Shown: positions 46,201 to 55,144, numbered from the stretch's first letter. The stretch is DNA of 64,000 nucleotides from Echinarachnius parma (GCA_037951105.1 JBAMJV010001833.1:27501-91500), one strand, 5' to 3'. Notes: generated from the sequence alone by a model not told the origin. Made by a program: numbers and translations.

Positions 46201-47257
46201 TCAACATTTACCTGTACATTTTCGACCGAGGAACATTGACAAATGCGTGAAGGAGGTTTTGAGTATGCCCCGTGATGATGCGGACTCGTGTGAACTGTGT
46301 CCAGATATGAATTGCGTATTTCGCCACGAACTCACGACCATACTTCACTCTCGAGAGCTTGTTATTGCTTTCACATGTTTAATGGCGAATAACAAAGAGG
46401 ATGTCGACGAGAGTACCAAACAACGTATTATGAATAGATTGTCGCAGTTTGGGGTCACATGTATGCAACGCGTCAGAACGGTACTAACAAGGGTAGATGA
46501 CGATGTAGACATAGAAAATAGTAAGATCGATGTTACGTCATTTGTGAAAGGTGACCGCGAACTTGTAGTACAGCATAGTGACGGGGACGACAGGGTGATG
46601 ACGTTTAATGATGTTGCTTTGAAGCTAGACCAAGTGCTCAAAACAAATCTCGAGGCGAAGGCAGTTATCGCGTTGTCTAATGCACTGTCACAGAGAACAC
46701 CAGGCACACTCTTGAGTATCATTAAACGATGCGGGTTCGATCAGCCATTGGCGGAAACACTGACAGGTGGCTTTCATCTTCCTCCGCCAGGGTCCACAGT
46801 TCCTGATGAAAGCAGCCACCTTATCGAACAGGACCTCTGGACATCGTTCCAAGAAGGAGATTATGTTGCATACTCAAGGCATGCCGATGGGTTATACGTG
46901 TACGCACGGATCATTAAGCATAAGTGCGGCGATTTCGTCAGGGCTGTGTACCTCATTGATGTTGGACTAGAGGAGCACATTGAAGCAAGTGTGGTAAACA
47001 TCCACAAGATACACATCCCCAAACCATTGACTGGTGGTGCTCTCATTCGGTCCAGTGGGAATGCATCTGATAGTGTGGAACACACATGTACACACTTTCC
47101 TAGGGATGTTGAGGAAGCAAATAAACATATTACAGCGGAGTTGGAGGAGATTTGGACTCTCCCCGAGGATCAACGTAAGCAAGCAACCCGCCGATTGTTA
47201 CTCAAGTGGCATCCAGATGAACATCCAGAAGGACCATCTGAATATTCCAATGAATAA
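18942..47257 (+). CDS. Death / TRADD-N / sacsin fusion protein (whole gene, seven exons)
   Basis: Exons 18942-19248, 20104-20268, 20784-21179, 24550-24632, 33905-34163, 34881-36461 and 37020-47257 have consensus splice sites and compatible phases (1,1,1,0,1,1). They total 13029 bases, an uninterrupted frame of about 4342 residues. Order: Death domain (about 5-100), linker with RHIM-like motif (103-157), TRADD-N-like domain (about 160-285), sacsin repeat regions starting near 292, 1645 and 2615, XPCB/Tudor-like segment (about 4210-4265), J-domain-like end with HPD at 4328. Each repeat has a GHKL ATPase core (QNAEDAGA-type N box and G[14 protein letters not shown] glycine loop). Vertebrate sacsin, a chaperone-like protein of cytoskeletal and mitochondrial quality control, has a ubiquitin-like N-terminus and a C-terminal HEPN; here the first is replaced and the second lost. 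A signalling or scaffold role in innate immunity or cell death is inferred. The join of exons 1-3 to exon 4 rests on phase and order, not on transcript data. The start is the ATG after an acceptor-like CTTTTACCCAAAAG, so a 5' UTR exon may lie upstream. Confidence 0.8.
19498..19844. mobile_element. Palindromic MITE rich in CACACTGTGAA, in intron 1
   Basis: Ends TCCCTGCCGGAAAGAAC and the near-inverse GTTCGTTCTGGCAGGGA bound a 347-bp body. The body contains about ten copies of CACAGTGT/ACACTGTG in both orientations, so it can fold on itself at many registers. No coding sequence. Confidence 0.8.
20104..20268 (+). CDS. Exon 2: linker with RHIM-like motif
   Basis: Acceptor TATCCGCAG and donor G|GTATGC keep phase 1 on both sides, giving 55 residues. 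The core [13 protein letters not shown] sits just before a serine/alanine/glycine-rich tail ([13 protein letters not shown]). RHIM motifs have a V/I-Q-x-G-x-x-N-x-x core in otherwise disordered linkers. This one has the hydrophobic strand and an N-T-Y-L end reminiscent of N-Y-L in RIPK3, but lacks the glycine. The exon call is firm; the motif call is weak. Confidence 0.7.
20784..21179 (+). CDS. Exon 3: TRADD-N-like domain
   Basis: Acceptor GTTTCTTTCAG and donor C|GTAAGT preserve phase 1, giving 132 residues. The pattern [20 protein letters not shown] then [12 protein letters not shown] and [10 protein letters not shown] matches the order in the human TRADD N-terminal domain as I recall it (a strand, then RFLRAYREGALRAAL, then LQLELRAG). 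In TRADD that domain binds TRAF2 and couples death receptors to NF-kB signalling. Related TRADD-N modules occur in invertebrate conflict proteins. Recognition is by eye at fold level; profile comparison would settle it. Confidence 0.65.
21725..22602. mobile_element. Nested elements in intron 3, including an AGTACAGTTTTGG MITE
   Basis: The inner element, about 21945-22440, starts GAGTACAGTTTTGGTCAAAC and shares AGTAACCAAAACCTGCACG, CCATGCTCGAAAGG, GATATTTCAGCCATTTC and GCGCCCTCTATACC with the element at 14338-14852. Around it, GTCATTGCCCTAATTTTCAT (21883) is mirrored by GCAAATTAGGGCAATGAC (22582-22599), so it was inserted into an older inverted-repeat element. No transposase. The preceding 21180-21724 holds nothing recognised. 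Confidence 0.55.
22651..22966. mobile_element. MITE with AGCCCAGTGCCCACTATGCG termini
   Basis: Ends AGCCCAGTGCCCACTATGCG and the inverse GCATAGTGGGCATTGGGCT enclose a palindromic body with many GCGATC and GATCGC words. It is clearly GC-richer than its surroundings. Diverged or partial copies follow at about 23590-23810 and 23925-24078 within the same intron. Confidence 0.75.
23208..23570. repeat. Cluster of TTCTTGATATCAAGAA palindromes
   Basis: About a dozen full or degenerate copies of (T)TCTTGATATCAAGAA, each a short palindrome, occur in about 360 bases in intron 3. They are irregularly spaced. They lie between partial copies of the GTGCCCACTATGCG element and may be the interior of a composite insertion. 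Confidence 0.7.
23590..24078. mobile_element. Partial copies of the GTGCCCACTATGCG element
   Basis: Segment 23630-23805 has GCGACCGCAACCGACACCAC, then GGACGCGAGTTACAGCGATC and GATCGCAAAGTGGGCACTGG, matching the 22651 element in reverse. Segment 23935-24078 has GATCGCATAGTGGGCACC at both ends, in inverted and direct form. Both are rearranged. Confidence 0.6.
24225..24480 (+). pseudogene. Two dead tandem copies of sacsin exon 4
   Basis: Units of about 145-165 bases repeat the functional exon 4 together with its upstream sequence (TTTATTCGTTGTT-type). Copy A (about 24240-24322) reads ATGTTCGGCATACCAGTGCC but carries an extra ACCATGACC-like stretch creating a stop, and its end differs. Copy B (about 24401-24476) reads ATGTTCGGCATATCATTACC, but the acceptor AG is changed (TTTTGATATG against TTTTAGATATG) and the donor end is lost. 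Only the third unit (24550-24632) keeps both sites. This is a local exon triplication followed by decay. Confidence 0.75.
24550..24632 (+). CDS. Exon 4: start of sacsin repeat region 1
   Basis: Acceptor TATATTTTAG and donor AAG|GTAATT; phase 1 in, phase 0 out. It encodes [20 protein letters not shown] followed by DGQIIK, the canonical opening of a sacsin repeat (F/GQ-x-x-PPLxDxLKxILxxYPDGxxILKEL). It joins directly to [11 protein letters not shown] in exon 5. The intron that follows is about 9.3 kb and carries the foldback and LINE insertions. Confidence 0.85.
24662..24800. repeat. Near-perfect hairpin just after the exon 4 donor
   Basis: GCATTCTCTACCAAAACCTG continuing to CCACGACTTGGCATGCATG is mirrored at 24758-24799 by CATGCATGCCAAGTCGTGGG and CTTTGGTAGAGAATGCC. 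Arms are about 42 bases with about two mismatches, and the loop is about 54 bases. It lies 30 bases inside the intron. It may be a tiny MITE; an effect on splicing or a small-RNA hairpin is possible but unproven. Confidence 0.75.
24950..27980. mobile_element. Large foldback element in intron 4 (about 3 kb)
   Basis: The outer left arm CTCAACTTGTGCCTGGCCTA, then AAGACAAAGAC and GGTAACACTTTGCA, is mirrored at 27893-27980 (GCAAAGTGTTACCAGTAGTC, GGCCAGGCACAAGTTGAG). Further in, CTCAAAAAAGTTCGGAAACT (25338) mirrors GTTTCCGAACTTTTTTTGAG (27267), and GAAGGCGTTGCATGGAAAAA (25767) mirrors GATGCAACGCCTTC (about 26440). The arms therefore exceed 1 kb and are diverged. A MITE (26519-26896) is inserted in the right arm. 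No transposase frame. Segment 27981-28678 after it has only short inverted words such as GGGTGCAATTCTGC at 28518. Confidence 0.65.
26519..26896. mobile_element. MITE, TTAA-flanked, AGGGACTTAGTAAC termini (copy B)
   Basis: Starts AGGGACTTAGTAACATTGTC after TTAA (26515-26518) and ends AAAGTTACTAGATCCCT before TTAA (26897-26900). Same family as 4088-4425. An internal hairpin AAAAACTCCCCCGGAGTTTTT lies near 26684. Confidence 0.75.
29071..32289 (-). CDS. LINE ORF2: endonuclease and reverse transcriptase, one nonsense codon
   Basis: About 1072 codons. The N-terminus has a small zinc-ribbon-like motif (CDICGASV ... CLNCCNVF). An APE-type endonuclease follows ([49 protein letters not shown]), then a reverse transcriptase ([49 protein letters not shown], then FADD with the catalytic aspartates at about 29908). 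A TGA at 29989-29991 falls in the conserved GVPQGSVLGP motif in place of glycine, a one-base change from GGA. The rest, to [12 protein letters not shown], is open. GC content is very low, unlike ORF1. This copy cannot make a full product without stop read-through. Confidence 0.9.
32541..33386 (-). CDS. LINE ORF1: coiled-coil RNA-binding protein
   Basis: Starting at the ATG for [20 protein letters not shown], it runs 281 residues. A long charged coiled coil ([18 protein letters not shown] through [10 protein letters not shown]) is followed by [15 protein letters not shown], the signature entry to the RRM-like domain of L1-type ORF1 proteins. [20 protein letters not shown] and a C-terminal domain then follow. 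Such proteins trimerise and bind the element RNA. An upstream in-frame ATG at 33479 is less likely. The frame is intact and its GC content is much higher than that of ORF2. Confidence 0.85.
   Translation of the reverse strand: MSNTKRTTRSITSSNKERADVDKETLLSPNKGNELDLDRIDAVVQKAVEKAMEKERGKMNEQMERRERQMRELIEQKLGSLHELEVAIDRKLKNLQESQKSYETERERVTEITRDLDDLQQYSRRNNIRIFGLPENTGEDTDQLVCDLAERIGVRVLAQDIDRSHRIGRRSQPSSTSQDNSYASAAQKDQRDTHARAVIVKFISYKTKLSFIKNRRKLKGSGVVVAEDLTKKNVSLLSQTTRHEKVRSAWTMDGRIFAMVKTTNGQEMRRLITSPVALSHL
33905..34163 (+). CDS. Exon 5: ATPase core of sacsin repeat region 1
   Basis: Acceptor AAATTAACAG and donor G|GTATAT; phase 0 in, phase 1 out. It encodes [20 protein letters not shown], the GHKL N box with the Mg-binding asparagine, then [15 protein letters not shown] and [19 protein letters not shown], the glycine-rich ATP lid. 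Both nucleotide-binding motifs are intact. Introns 33500-33904 and 34164-34880 hold no gene; the latter has a 20-base G run at 34209. Confidence 0.9.
34881..36461 (+). CDS. Exon 6: middle of sacsin repeat region 1
   Basis: Acceptor AAAACAACAG and donor G|GTAAGT, phase 1 both ends, giving 527 residues. It continues from VYHLT-D with [11 protein letters not shown], then [13 protein letters not shown] and [20 protein letters not shown], the standard continuation of the sacsin HSP90-like domain. [20 protein letters not shown], a signature stretch repeated in the other two regions, comes later. The exon is GC-richer than its introns. The intron to exon 7 is only 558 bases. Confidence 0.9.
37020..47257 (+). 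CDS. Exon 7: giant sacsin exon (repeat regions 2 and 3, XPCB-like, J-like end)
   Basis: After acceptor CTTCAAACCACAG the frame is open for about 3412 residues. It finishes repeat 1. Repeat 2 starts at about 39150 ([52 protein letters not shown]). Repeat 3 starts at about 42070 ([48 protein letters not shown]). A cysteine cluster ([22 protein letters not shown]; residues about 3741-3820) and [11 protein letters not shown] could bind zinc. [20 protein letters not shown] (46857 on) resembles the Tudor/XPCB segment before the J domain. The end has [20 protein letters not shown] with the HPD motif, then TAA at 47255-47257. A giant last exon is also typical of vertebrate SACS. Confidence 0.92.
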
Positions 47258-47905
47258 TTCAAGCACTTGAAGAGTAAAATCAATCGTATGCAATCGGGGC
47301 TTGGAGGGCATCGTGAAGGAACAAGATTCCAGGGCAGAGGAGCAAGTTCTGGTTGATGACCTGTTCCGCGAGGCAGATGAGAGAGTACAAAAACACAGGT
47401 CGAGATTTAATCATTGATAACGGGGGATTCACAAATGGCCAGTGGAGTTCTAAAACGTCTCATAACGACTACTCAGATTTATTCACGTGTGCCCGCAAGT
47501 GGTTTCGTCAGGCCAAAGAAGACCTACGAGCCGCTCACCATGATGTTGCCCACACGATGATGATGAGCCCTCTTTTGAATGGGTTGCATTTAAGTGTCAC
47601 CAGGCTATCGAGAAATCTCTCAAGGCCGCCCAGCTGGCTATCATGGGTCGCTATCAAACAACTCGCTCCATTTATTCGTTGGCAAGCAGTGTGAGGGGCA
47701 AGATTAGCGACTTAGTGTCCTTCATGGGGAATAATACCTCGTTCCTCGGTATCGTGAATGATGACCAAAAATCACGCTAGACAGGTGCGCCTTTTCTCAA
47801 ATACCTCATGAAGTATTCGGCGATGCTTCAAATGCGCATAAAGCCATTGAGCTTTCCAACTCAATTATCAATGCTGTCGATGTGCCTATTAGATTTGACC
47901 AATGA
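47258..47905 (+). pseudogene. Disrupted C-terminus of the sacsin gene (HEPN remnant)
   Basis: Directly after the TAA the same frame continues FKHLKSKINRMQSGLGGHRE, typical of the post-J segment, then hits stops. Further pieces in other frames are VLVDDLFREADERVQKHRSR (from 47346), DLFTCARKWFRQAKEDLRAA (about 47476-47540), EWVAFKCHQAIEKSLKAAQL (from 47577) and AFSQIPHEVFGDASNAHKAI (from about 47792), ending RFDQ-TGA. Together these are the usual HEPN domain of sacsins, in order but spread over at least three frame changes plus the initial nonsense codon. The coding text is still readable, so the loss looks recent; clustered sequencing or assembly errors are the alternative. Confidence 0.75.
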
Positions 47906-50900
47906 GGAAAGTGCAGGATTGGCAAAATGATAATACAAGATGAATACATCCTGTATTACTGTATTCGACACTGCAAGAAACAATTAGCAAAATAATTATA
48001 TTGAACATGTTACCATCTCCCAACCTTTATTATGGGACTGACAGGTTTTCCTTCTCCCACTTCAGACGTTTCCGATCGATTTGAAAGACTGGGCCACAAT
48101 TATTATAGATAAGTATACGCTATACAACGTAACCTTTACAGGTTACCTGGTTACATCATTCTTCTTGGCGAATTGCATATTTCAAACTTGAATATTTCTC
48201 CATCGGCCTATCCATTTCCAAGGCTTTTTCTAGAATAATTATGAGAGACTTTGTGTGCGTTAGCAGTTGTGTGTATCTCTTTATTCTGCCCCTTTATGTT
48301 CTTTATGGCTCCCCAATATATGAGCTGTCACAGTGGATGTCACATACGCTAGCTTATTCCTTAATCTACTTACGATATTGACATACATCCTAAATGTTGT
48401 TACTTGGAAAGGCTTGAACTAAACCGGATAAATTTGCCTTTAATTATTGTCATGATGGTTTCAATTTGGTGAATTAGTCGACTCACACTATTCTTACCTC
48501 TTCTAAGGCCCACGTTTGGCACTATGTGGTGCCGATGTAACATTGTTTGTTCGCGACACAAGTGAGCTTGCCACACCCCTTTTCCAGCTGGTATGATGGT
48601 CGCCTCAAATGATCATGATGTTGAAATGGATCAAGGACATTACATGAGAGCAAAGTAATACGGTGAAAGACTCCACCAAAACTACATGGAATTGCCTTTT
48701 GAGATCTGTACCCATGATACACGCAATGAAACGAAACAAAAGGAAAGATATTAATGATTGTGGTTACTCTTCACACGAGCGGTAACGTTACACTGTCCAT
48801 CACAAGTATTAGATTTTTGTTAATACATTGTATTAATGAACATGTAACATGTTCTATTGTGTGTATAATATCAATAAAGATGATTACATTAATCAAGACT
48901 TTTATACAAATCTCTTACACTAGATATGATTAAAACGATATCTAGAATCTTGACGAGTTGTAACAAATTAATTGTACATAAATTCAATGTTTCATAATTC
49001 TTTTAATGGTTAAATGCTTGTAATTCTAAAGATTATAATTCATATTTTCCCGTTAATTTTGTGGGGAGCCAAGTGAAATTTTGTACCAACTAGTACAAAT
49101 TGCATGGTTCGTTATGTTCGAGACTGCATAAATGTGTTATTGTTTAATTTGATACTTTCCTCCAGCTGTTTCTGTAGTGAGTCAAATTGAAATGTTAATC
49201 GCCTTTACCATACAGTATTTGAAAATGATAAATAGATTATTCTTAAACTTTGTGTTATGCGATTATGTCTTAATGAAATACATATTTCGCGTATATTGTT
49301 CTTTTTGCATGTTACTTATAGTTATAAATGGAAGTATATTGCGACGAAATAGTTCGGAAATGTGGCAAATATACTTATGAAAACTTATAATTGAAAGCGG
49401 TACATAAAGTATGCGGTCACTGCAATCTCATTAGTACAGTTTTGCTAACAGAATTTGTGTAACTAACTTGTAATTTATCATTAAAAACTAACAGTTATAA
49501 TGTAATGATGCTTGAATGGTAGTAAATCATATAAACGGTTAAGTTGCCGTGCTGTTTTCATTCAAAATCAGGCCCCCCCAACTCAAAATGGAAGTTGGCC
49601 AAATTTTTAATGAAGAGAACCACCGATTGTTATGTTAATTCGACTGGCTGCCATGGTAATATTAGCGTAAATTCATTCATAATAATGCGCGGGCGCGAAC
49701 TTCACAATTATCACGCACGAGTTTATGGTATGCCTCTGTTATGACGTCACAATGAAAAACAATATTTTGATCCTAGTAGGGAAATCCCCTGTTTCTTGAC
49801 TGTGCGCAATTAAATACATGACATCGCGTAACTGTTAGTACTGCGCGTAATTAAAATAATAGAGATGAATTAGAATACTTAAGCGTCTTTGGTATTATAA
49901 AGCGCAATTTTGCTGAGAAGTGCGTGTTTAAATGCCATGGCAACTGCAAGTGCGCAATGCGTAATTACTTTAGCTTTTTGCGTAATGCGTTAATTTATCC
50001 AATGAATCCACGTCTGATAATTTATTCAAATGAAAAAAAATCTGACGTACTACCTCATTTGCATGACATTCGGTGCGTATTTTCAAAAACTTGCTGATAA
50101 AGGTGTGGCCTATCTCTGTGGTTAAAACGCTATACGCTTATTCAGTTGGGGTTCTAGTATTTATATTGTATTTCTGTGTTCAAAATTCAGTTGTTACTTG
50201 AAGAGGACGCCCTCTAGACACGTCAAGTTTGAACCATGTTTTCATCAAAATAGTGTGAATGTGATGTTGGTTAAAATAACTATTCAATAGAGAGATTATT
50301 GTAAAAAAGATATGTTAGTATATTTTCAAAAAGGTGTAGGAATATTTTCTGAAATTTTTAAATAAAAGTTGGTTCCAAACATGTATTCCAATAGGCCAAA
50401 GCGCCCTCTAAACAAAAACTTAACTATCCATTTTAATTGTTTGTATTCACATTTATGTTAAATTGAAAACTTTTGACGATTTTGCTTAATAAAAAAAAAA
50501 AACATTTTGTACAGTTTGCATGTTATGTCGGTAATTTTCATTTCAGTATCGCTTTAATTACAGAGGAAAAAGAATACCTAACTATGCCTAATGTGTTAAA
50601 TTGCAACAGCTGAGAATCACAACAGTTTATGTATTGAAGACAATGTTTTTGTTATTGAAAAGTGAAAATTTTGAAAATTGTGAGAAGAATGAACATGATG
50701 CGCCAGTATCAACATGTGGTGTTAATCACACATAATTACAGTGAATAAGACAAGTAGATGTTCTGAGTATGAACTAAATAAAAAAGTTGTATTTAATGTG
50801 TATCTCATTCTATTTTGTATTTGATTGTCATCATTAACTATAGTATTTGGTGTACCTTATCGTATTATTTTGAATATTATTGTTGTTTTTATGTAAGCTT

Positions 50901-52435
50901 ATAACTTTGAAGCGCACAGAGAATATGATTCTACTGTGGCCTATAAAATGCGCATTTCTTTTATCAATTGTTCATTCTGAAACGTCACGTTTCCTTGCAA
51001 ATTGTACTTTGGAAATTAGTGCAAATACTAAAAGTGGATATCACGTTAGACAATATTGTAATATTCCAATAATATATGAAAGAATTCGATTATTATACTT
51101 ATTACTAAATCTTTCGTTGAATACTGTAACGCATTTTTCAGAGTTATGCATTTATACTTTTCATTTTGATATTATACACAGAATTTTAAACTTGTCATGT
51201 AAATTATGTTCCTCAATTTGGAAATTCAAAAGCTTTAGGGTCTGAACGCGGAGATAATTACAACCTATAGCCCCGCGCCTGCTATTGATTTAAGTGATAT
51301 AGTCGAATGAATTTACAAATGAGCACTTGCTTAACATGCTTATTGTTATAACTGAATACTGACATTTCAAGGAGTTATCTCTTCATTCGTTAAAATATGT
51401 ATATTATGTCGTTTATTGATATGACAGTAGTTATGTATATTTGTAGCAATAGTAAATTGTATGTCTTTATTTTTTGCAATGTAATCATGTCAGTTATGTG
51501 TGTTTATTGACAACCAATGTTTGGACCAAAGTATTAATCATTATTATCGAAGCGTGTTCCCATCCATTCCATTCAGATGTTGAGCGTTTGAAATAAAACG
51601 CACTAAGACGATTCCATTTTGAATATGCGTCTTTATATTCATAACTTTGAATTCTAAGTTAACCCATTGCCTACACGGGACCCTTGCGGGCCCTGTGTGA
51701 TATCGAACCGTTAATGTAAAATTGCACCTTACTGTTAAACAAATATGGTATTAAAATGCCTAGAATAGCTGCAGCGCATTGAATATTATGAGGTTTATCG
51801 GTAACTCCATCTAAATAGACTTCTAGCCTTTTAAAAATTATTTTTTATCTCCGTGTGTTCCTGGAATTTGGCAAATTACTGTTCAGGTCTTTGCTCTGAG
51901 AATCGACAACAATACGAATATGTACTGAAATACAAACCAGTTCAATTTACATTTTTATAATGTTTTGTACATATATTTTTAAATAAATTAATTTCGTATT
52001 TTATTTGATTACGCGGGAATTTGAAGCAGACTTATATTTGACATTATGTATTATTGTATATAGCGATATACACTAGTCAGGCAGATGTGTATATATTAAA
52101 TATAATTACTCTATAGCACCTTCATTATCATTATCATTGAATCCTTTAATTCTTGTGAGAAATGCATATATTATTTTGTTTTATATGTCGGTATCATGTT
52201 CCGAGCTACTTTTATTATAATGTGTTGGGATAAGATCGTACAATTTAGAGCATTAAAAAAGGATTAAGAAATCTTCATTAAATGCTATGATTGTATATTC
52301 ATACTACGTGTCAAAATGCTCTTAAATCTCGCATATACACATATACACAGTCGGGCATTTATTATATGAAATATGTTTTCTCTCGGAGGTTTAATTTATG
52401 TTTCAGAAATAATGAAGTACATCATAACGTAAGCA
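47906..52435. other. Intergenic stretch, mostly unique AT-rich DNA
   Basis: No gene was recognised. A short relic at about 50195-50435 has GAGGACGCCCTCTAGACAC at one side and GCGCCCTCTAAACAAAAACT at the other, with AATAGAGAGATTAT inside, and so belongs to the element family of 14338-14852. Frames up to 121 codons (50880-51245) lack any familiar motif and have poor coding character. Confidence 0.5.
48873..48878 (+). terminator. Candidate polyadenylation signal of the sacsin-like gene
   Basis: AATAAA in TATCAATAAAGATG lies about 1.6 kb after the stop codon on the coding strand. It is the first good hexamer after the HEPN remnant, so a 3' UTR of about 1.6 kb is plausible. No transcript evidence is available here. 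Confidence 0.35.
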
Positions 52436-53355
52436 TAAAGCTGCGTTCCCACTAGAGCGAATTTTCGCGCGAATTTCCGCTGCGGAAATTCGCGCGAAAA
52501 TTCGCCGCGGACAAAGTGTTCCCACCAGAGCGAATATTCGCCGGGTATATGCAAATTAGTACGTTGTCCTTGACAACCGAAGATCAGGGCAAATCAATTA
52601 CGATAATGTCAAGTGTGTGGCTTTATCTTCTTCAGACTAATTATATTATATATTTTTAAAGCAACTGGTACTAATTATAACATAATAATCTTTAGTATCT
52701 GATTTAGGGTATAGCTATGATATATAGCTAAGTAGAGATACAGATTTGCGATACATGACAAATTGCCAATTGAATATTAATATTGTGTATTGTTGACATT
52801 CACAATGATTGAACAATGACTAATTTAGACCATATAGCTGCTAATCAGTTTGATTCATACCATTGGATTTGGCATAAAAAAACGACAGTACAAACAATAG
52901 TTCTTGACCTGATTTTCAATAGATTATGAGGTCATACACACTCCTCTTTCTGGGACGTCAGCTTGAGAAACACAGACACCACAAACTCAGATTTAAGTAT
53001 AATACCACATACACATACAATTTGACAAAAATACAGAACACGCCCTCATATGTACACATTTCCAAAAAATACACACGTATACACATTCGTACACACTTGC
53101 ACATGATAGCACATCCATACACATTCGCATGCACATCCATACATTTGTATACGCAATGCACACCATATCCAATCGTATACCCAATCATAATTATTCGCAC
53201 GCATACACAAGTACATAACATAAACACGCAAACACACGCACGCACGCACACACACACACACACAAACATACACACACAAAGACCCAAACAGAACACATCA
53301 TAGGGCATTTGCAATATGTATTTCCTGGTGCATACCATCGATATATCGATGGTGA

Positions 53356-53761
53356 ATACAGAGTGGCCCCCAAAACGAAACAAAATATTTACATCCTAAA
53401 ATAAGTACTACTTGACCACATTTAAGCCCGGCGCAGACAGAGCCGACTCGACCCGATCCGACTGGGTTTCAGGCAGGCTAGAGTCAGTTTCACACAGTCA
53501 GAGCCGATCCAGCATGTTGAATCGGCCTCGAATGACCTCTGACTGGCACTTGACTGGAAAAACCGGAGTCCTGAGGCAGCGCATACTGAGTAAATCAGGC
53601 TGAAAACCAGTCGGATCGGGTCGAGTCGGCTCTGTCTGCGCCGGGCATTAGTCTTCTTCATAGCATTTTTCTTTTAAAAAGATGAATTATCCCGTGAACG
53701 TAAGTCATCATGTTTCTTTATTATGGCGAGTACCCCGTTCCGTTTTTGGGGGCCACCCTGT
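53356..53761. mobile_element. GGGTGGCCC MITE (copy B) carrying a nested second MITE
   Basis: The outer ends AGAGTGGCCCCCAAAACG and CCCCGTTCCGTTTTTGGGGG plus CCACCCTGTATA match the family at 4600-5114. Just left, 53000-53285 is a CA-rich tract (ACACAC and TACACAT runs). Confidence 0.7.
53433..53649. mobile_element. Nested MITE with perfect 40-bp inverted ends
   Basis: GCCCGGCGCAGACAGAGCCG followed by ACTCGACCCGATCCGACTGG at the left is repeated exactly in inverse at the right (to about 53646). Flanking TTA on each side fits a Harbinger-type target duplication. The exact arms and high GC content point to a young insertion. It sits inside the element 53356-53761. Confidence 0.8.
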
Positions 53762-54567
53762 ATAATGCGATCAATTTGAAATGTACCCCCCTGTACCCCG
53801 AATACATATGACAATTAATCAGTTTCATAGATAAAACATAAACAATCATTAATTACCACTCATCAACAAGTTGTTTCAAGTCATAATTATGGAGAACATC
53901 ACAATAATGTTTATTATAATTTGGTTCTGTATGTTATAGTTTGCAGTAAGAAAACAAAAAAGAATATAAAAATAGTGACATGTAAAATTAATCCAAATAC
54001 ATTTATGGGGTCAGTTCATATTATTTCATCGATGCTTGTATATCTGCACAACTGTATTTTACAACGTGTGTAATTATTGATAGCATTCGAGTTATTCCGT
54101 ATATAGTGCGTTATCATATTTTACAAACATTTAAAGAAATTAAACATTTCTTGGGATAAAACAAAAAACATTTATGAGCTTAGAACAATGTCTGCAATGA
54201 AAAGTAAAGGAATGATATAAACTTGATACAGTATGTTTACCTCTACCACTCTGTATATTACATTCAAATGCCTGTCAATATGTGCATAAAATGTAAATTA
54301 TTTATTTATTTATTATACGTCTCGCAACAATCAATTTCATACATAAGCTGAACGCTAGTAGTGTTGCCTTGCATAATGATACAAAAGAACAGAACTAAAA
54401 AGAAACATGATAAAGGGTAGTCTAAAGAGAGAGGATATTATTTATAGGGGAAGGGGAGATGCCCAATGTTATCAATGAACACAGTAATACATCAAGGTAA
54501 TCTGAATTACACGTACAACTACAAACTTTACAAGTAATTATAGCTATACAAAAATTTTTTTACTTAA

Positions 54568-55144
54568 TGCAACATGGGTGACTAAATTAAAACACGCATG
54601 TTGACTTTGTTTGATCTATAATAATGAATACATCACATATCTGTTGATTATTTGATGTACATGTTTGTCATATTTTTTATATTATTTTTTCTATTACTTT
54701 TTTTCTACCTGCTAAGCTTCACCACTAAAAAATCCTGTCATAAGCTATTGACTTATGTGACATCAAATACCATTCAACCATCAGTCAGCTAGATGAACAA
54801 AAGACATTGCTATGTCCAAAGACCACCTGTTTACAATTGGACTGCATGTTTTATACAATGCCCACTCACCATGAAAAGAAGGGTTTCAATGAAAACATCC
54901 AATGCTAATGCAATAAGCAATGATAAGGTAGTCGGTGGATGAGAACATACCTTTTGTTTATGTTTATCTAGCTGATCGTCAGAGAAGTCAATGATAGAGG
55001 GGTTTTATGGGTGGATCTTAGCAGGTAGTATAAAAATAATAGAAAAATCTGACAGAAATTTACATCAAATAGTCAACAGATATGTGATGAATTCATTATT
55101 ATAGATCAACCGAAGTCAACATGCATTTTTAATTCAATCACCCT
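54568..55144. mobile_element. Foldback MITE related to the TTAA/AGGG group
   Basis: The left arm GGGTGACTAAATTAAAACAC with GCATGTTGAC, GATCTATAATAATGAAT and CACATATCTGTTGA is mirrored on the right (TCAACAGATATGTGATGAAT, ATTATTATAGATCAAC, GTCAACATGCAT), ending CACCCT then TTAA (55145-55148). The subterminal GCATGTTGA also occurs in the 5709-6343 element. The left terminus is worn. Confidence 0.7.

Noticed and set aside
50880-51245. 121-codon frame in the intergenic region
   Set aside because: No recognisable motif, domain or homology, AT-rich codon use, and no promoter or splice context.
52926-53383. Frames of up to 141 codons rich in Thr/His or Cys/Val
   Set aside because: They are translations of a CA-rich repeat tract and have no protein-like composition.
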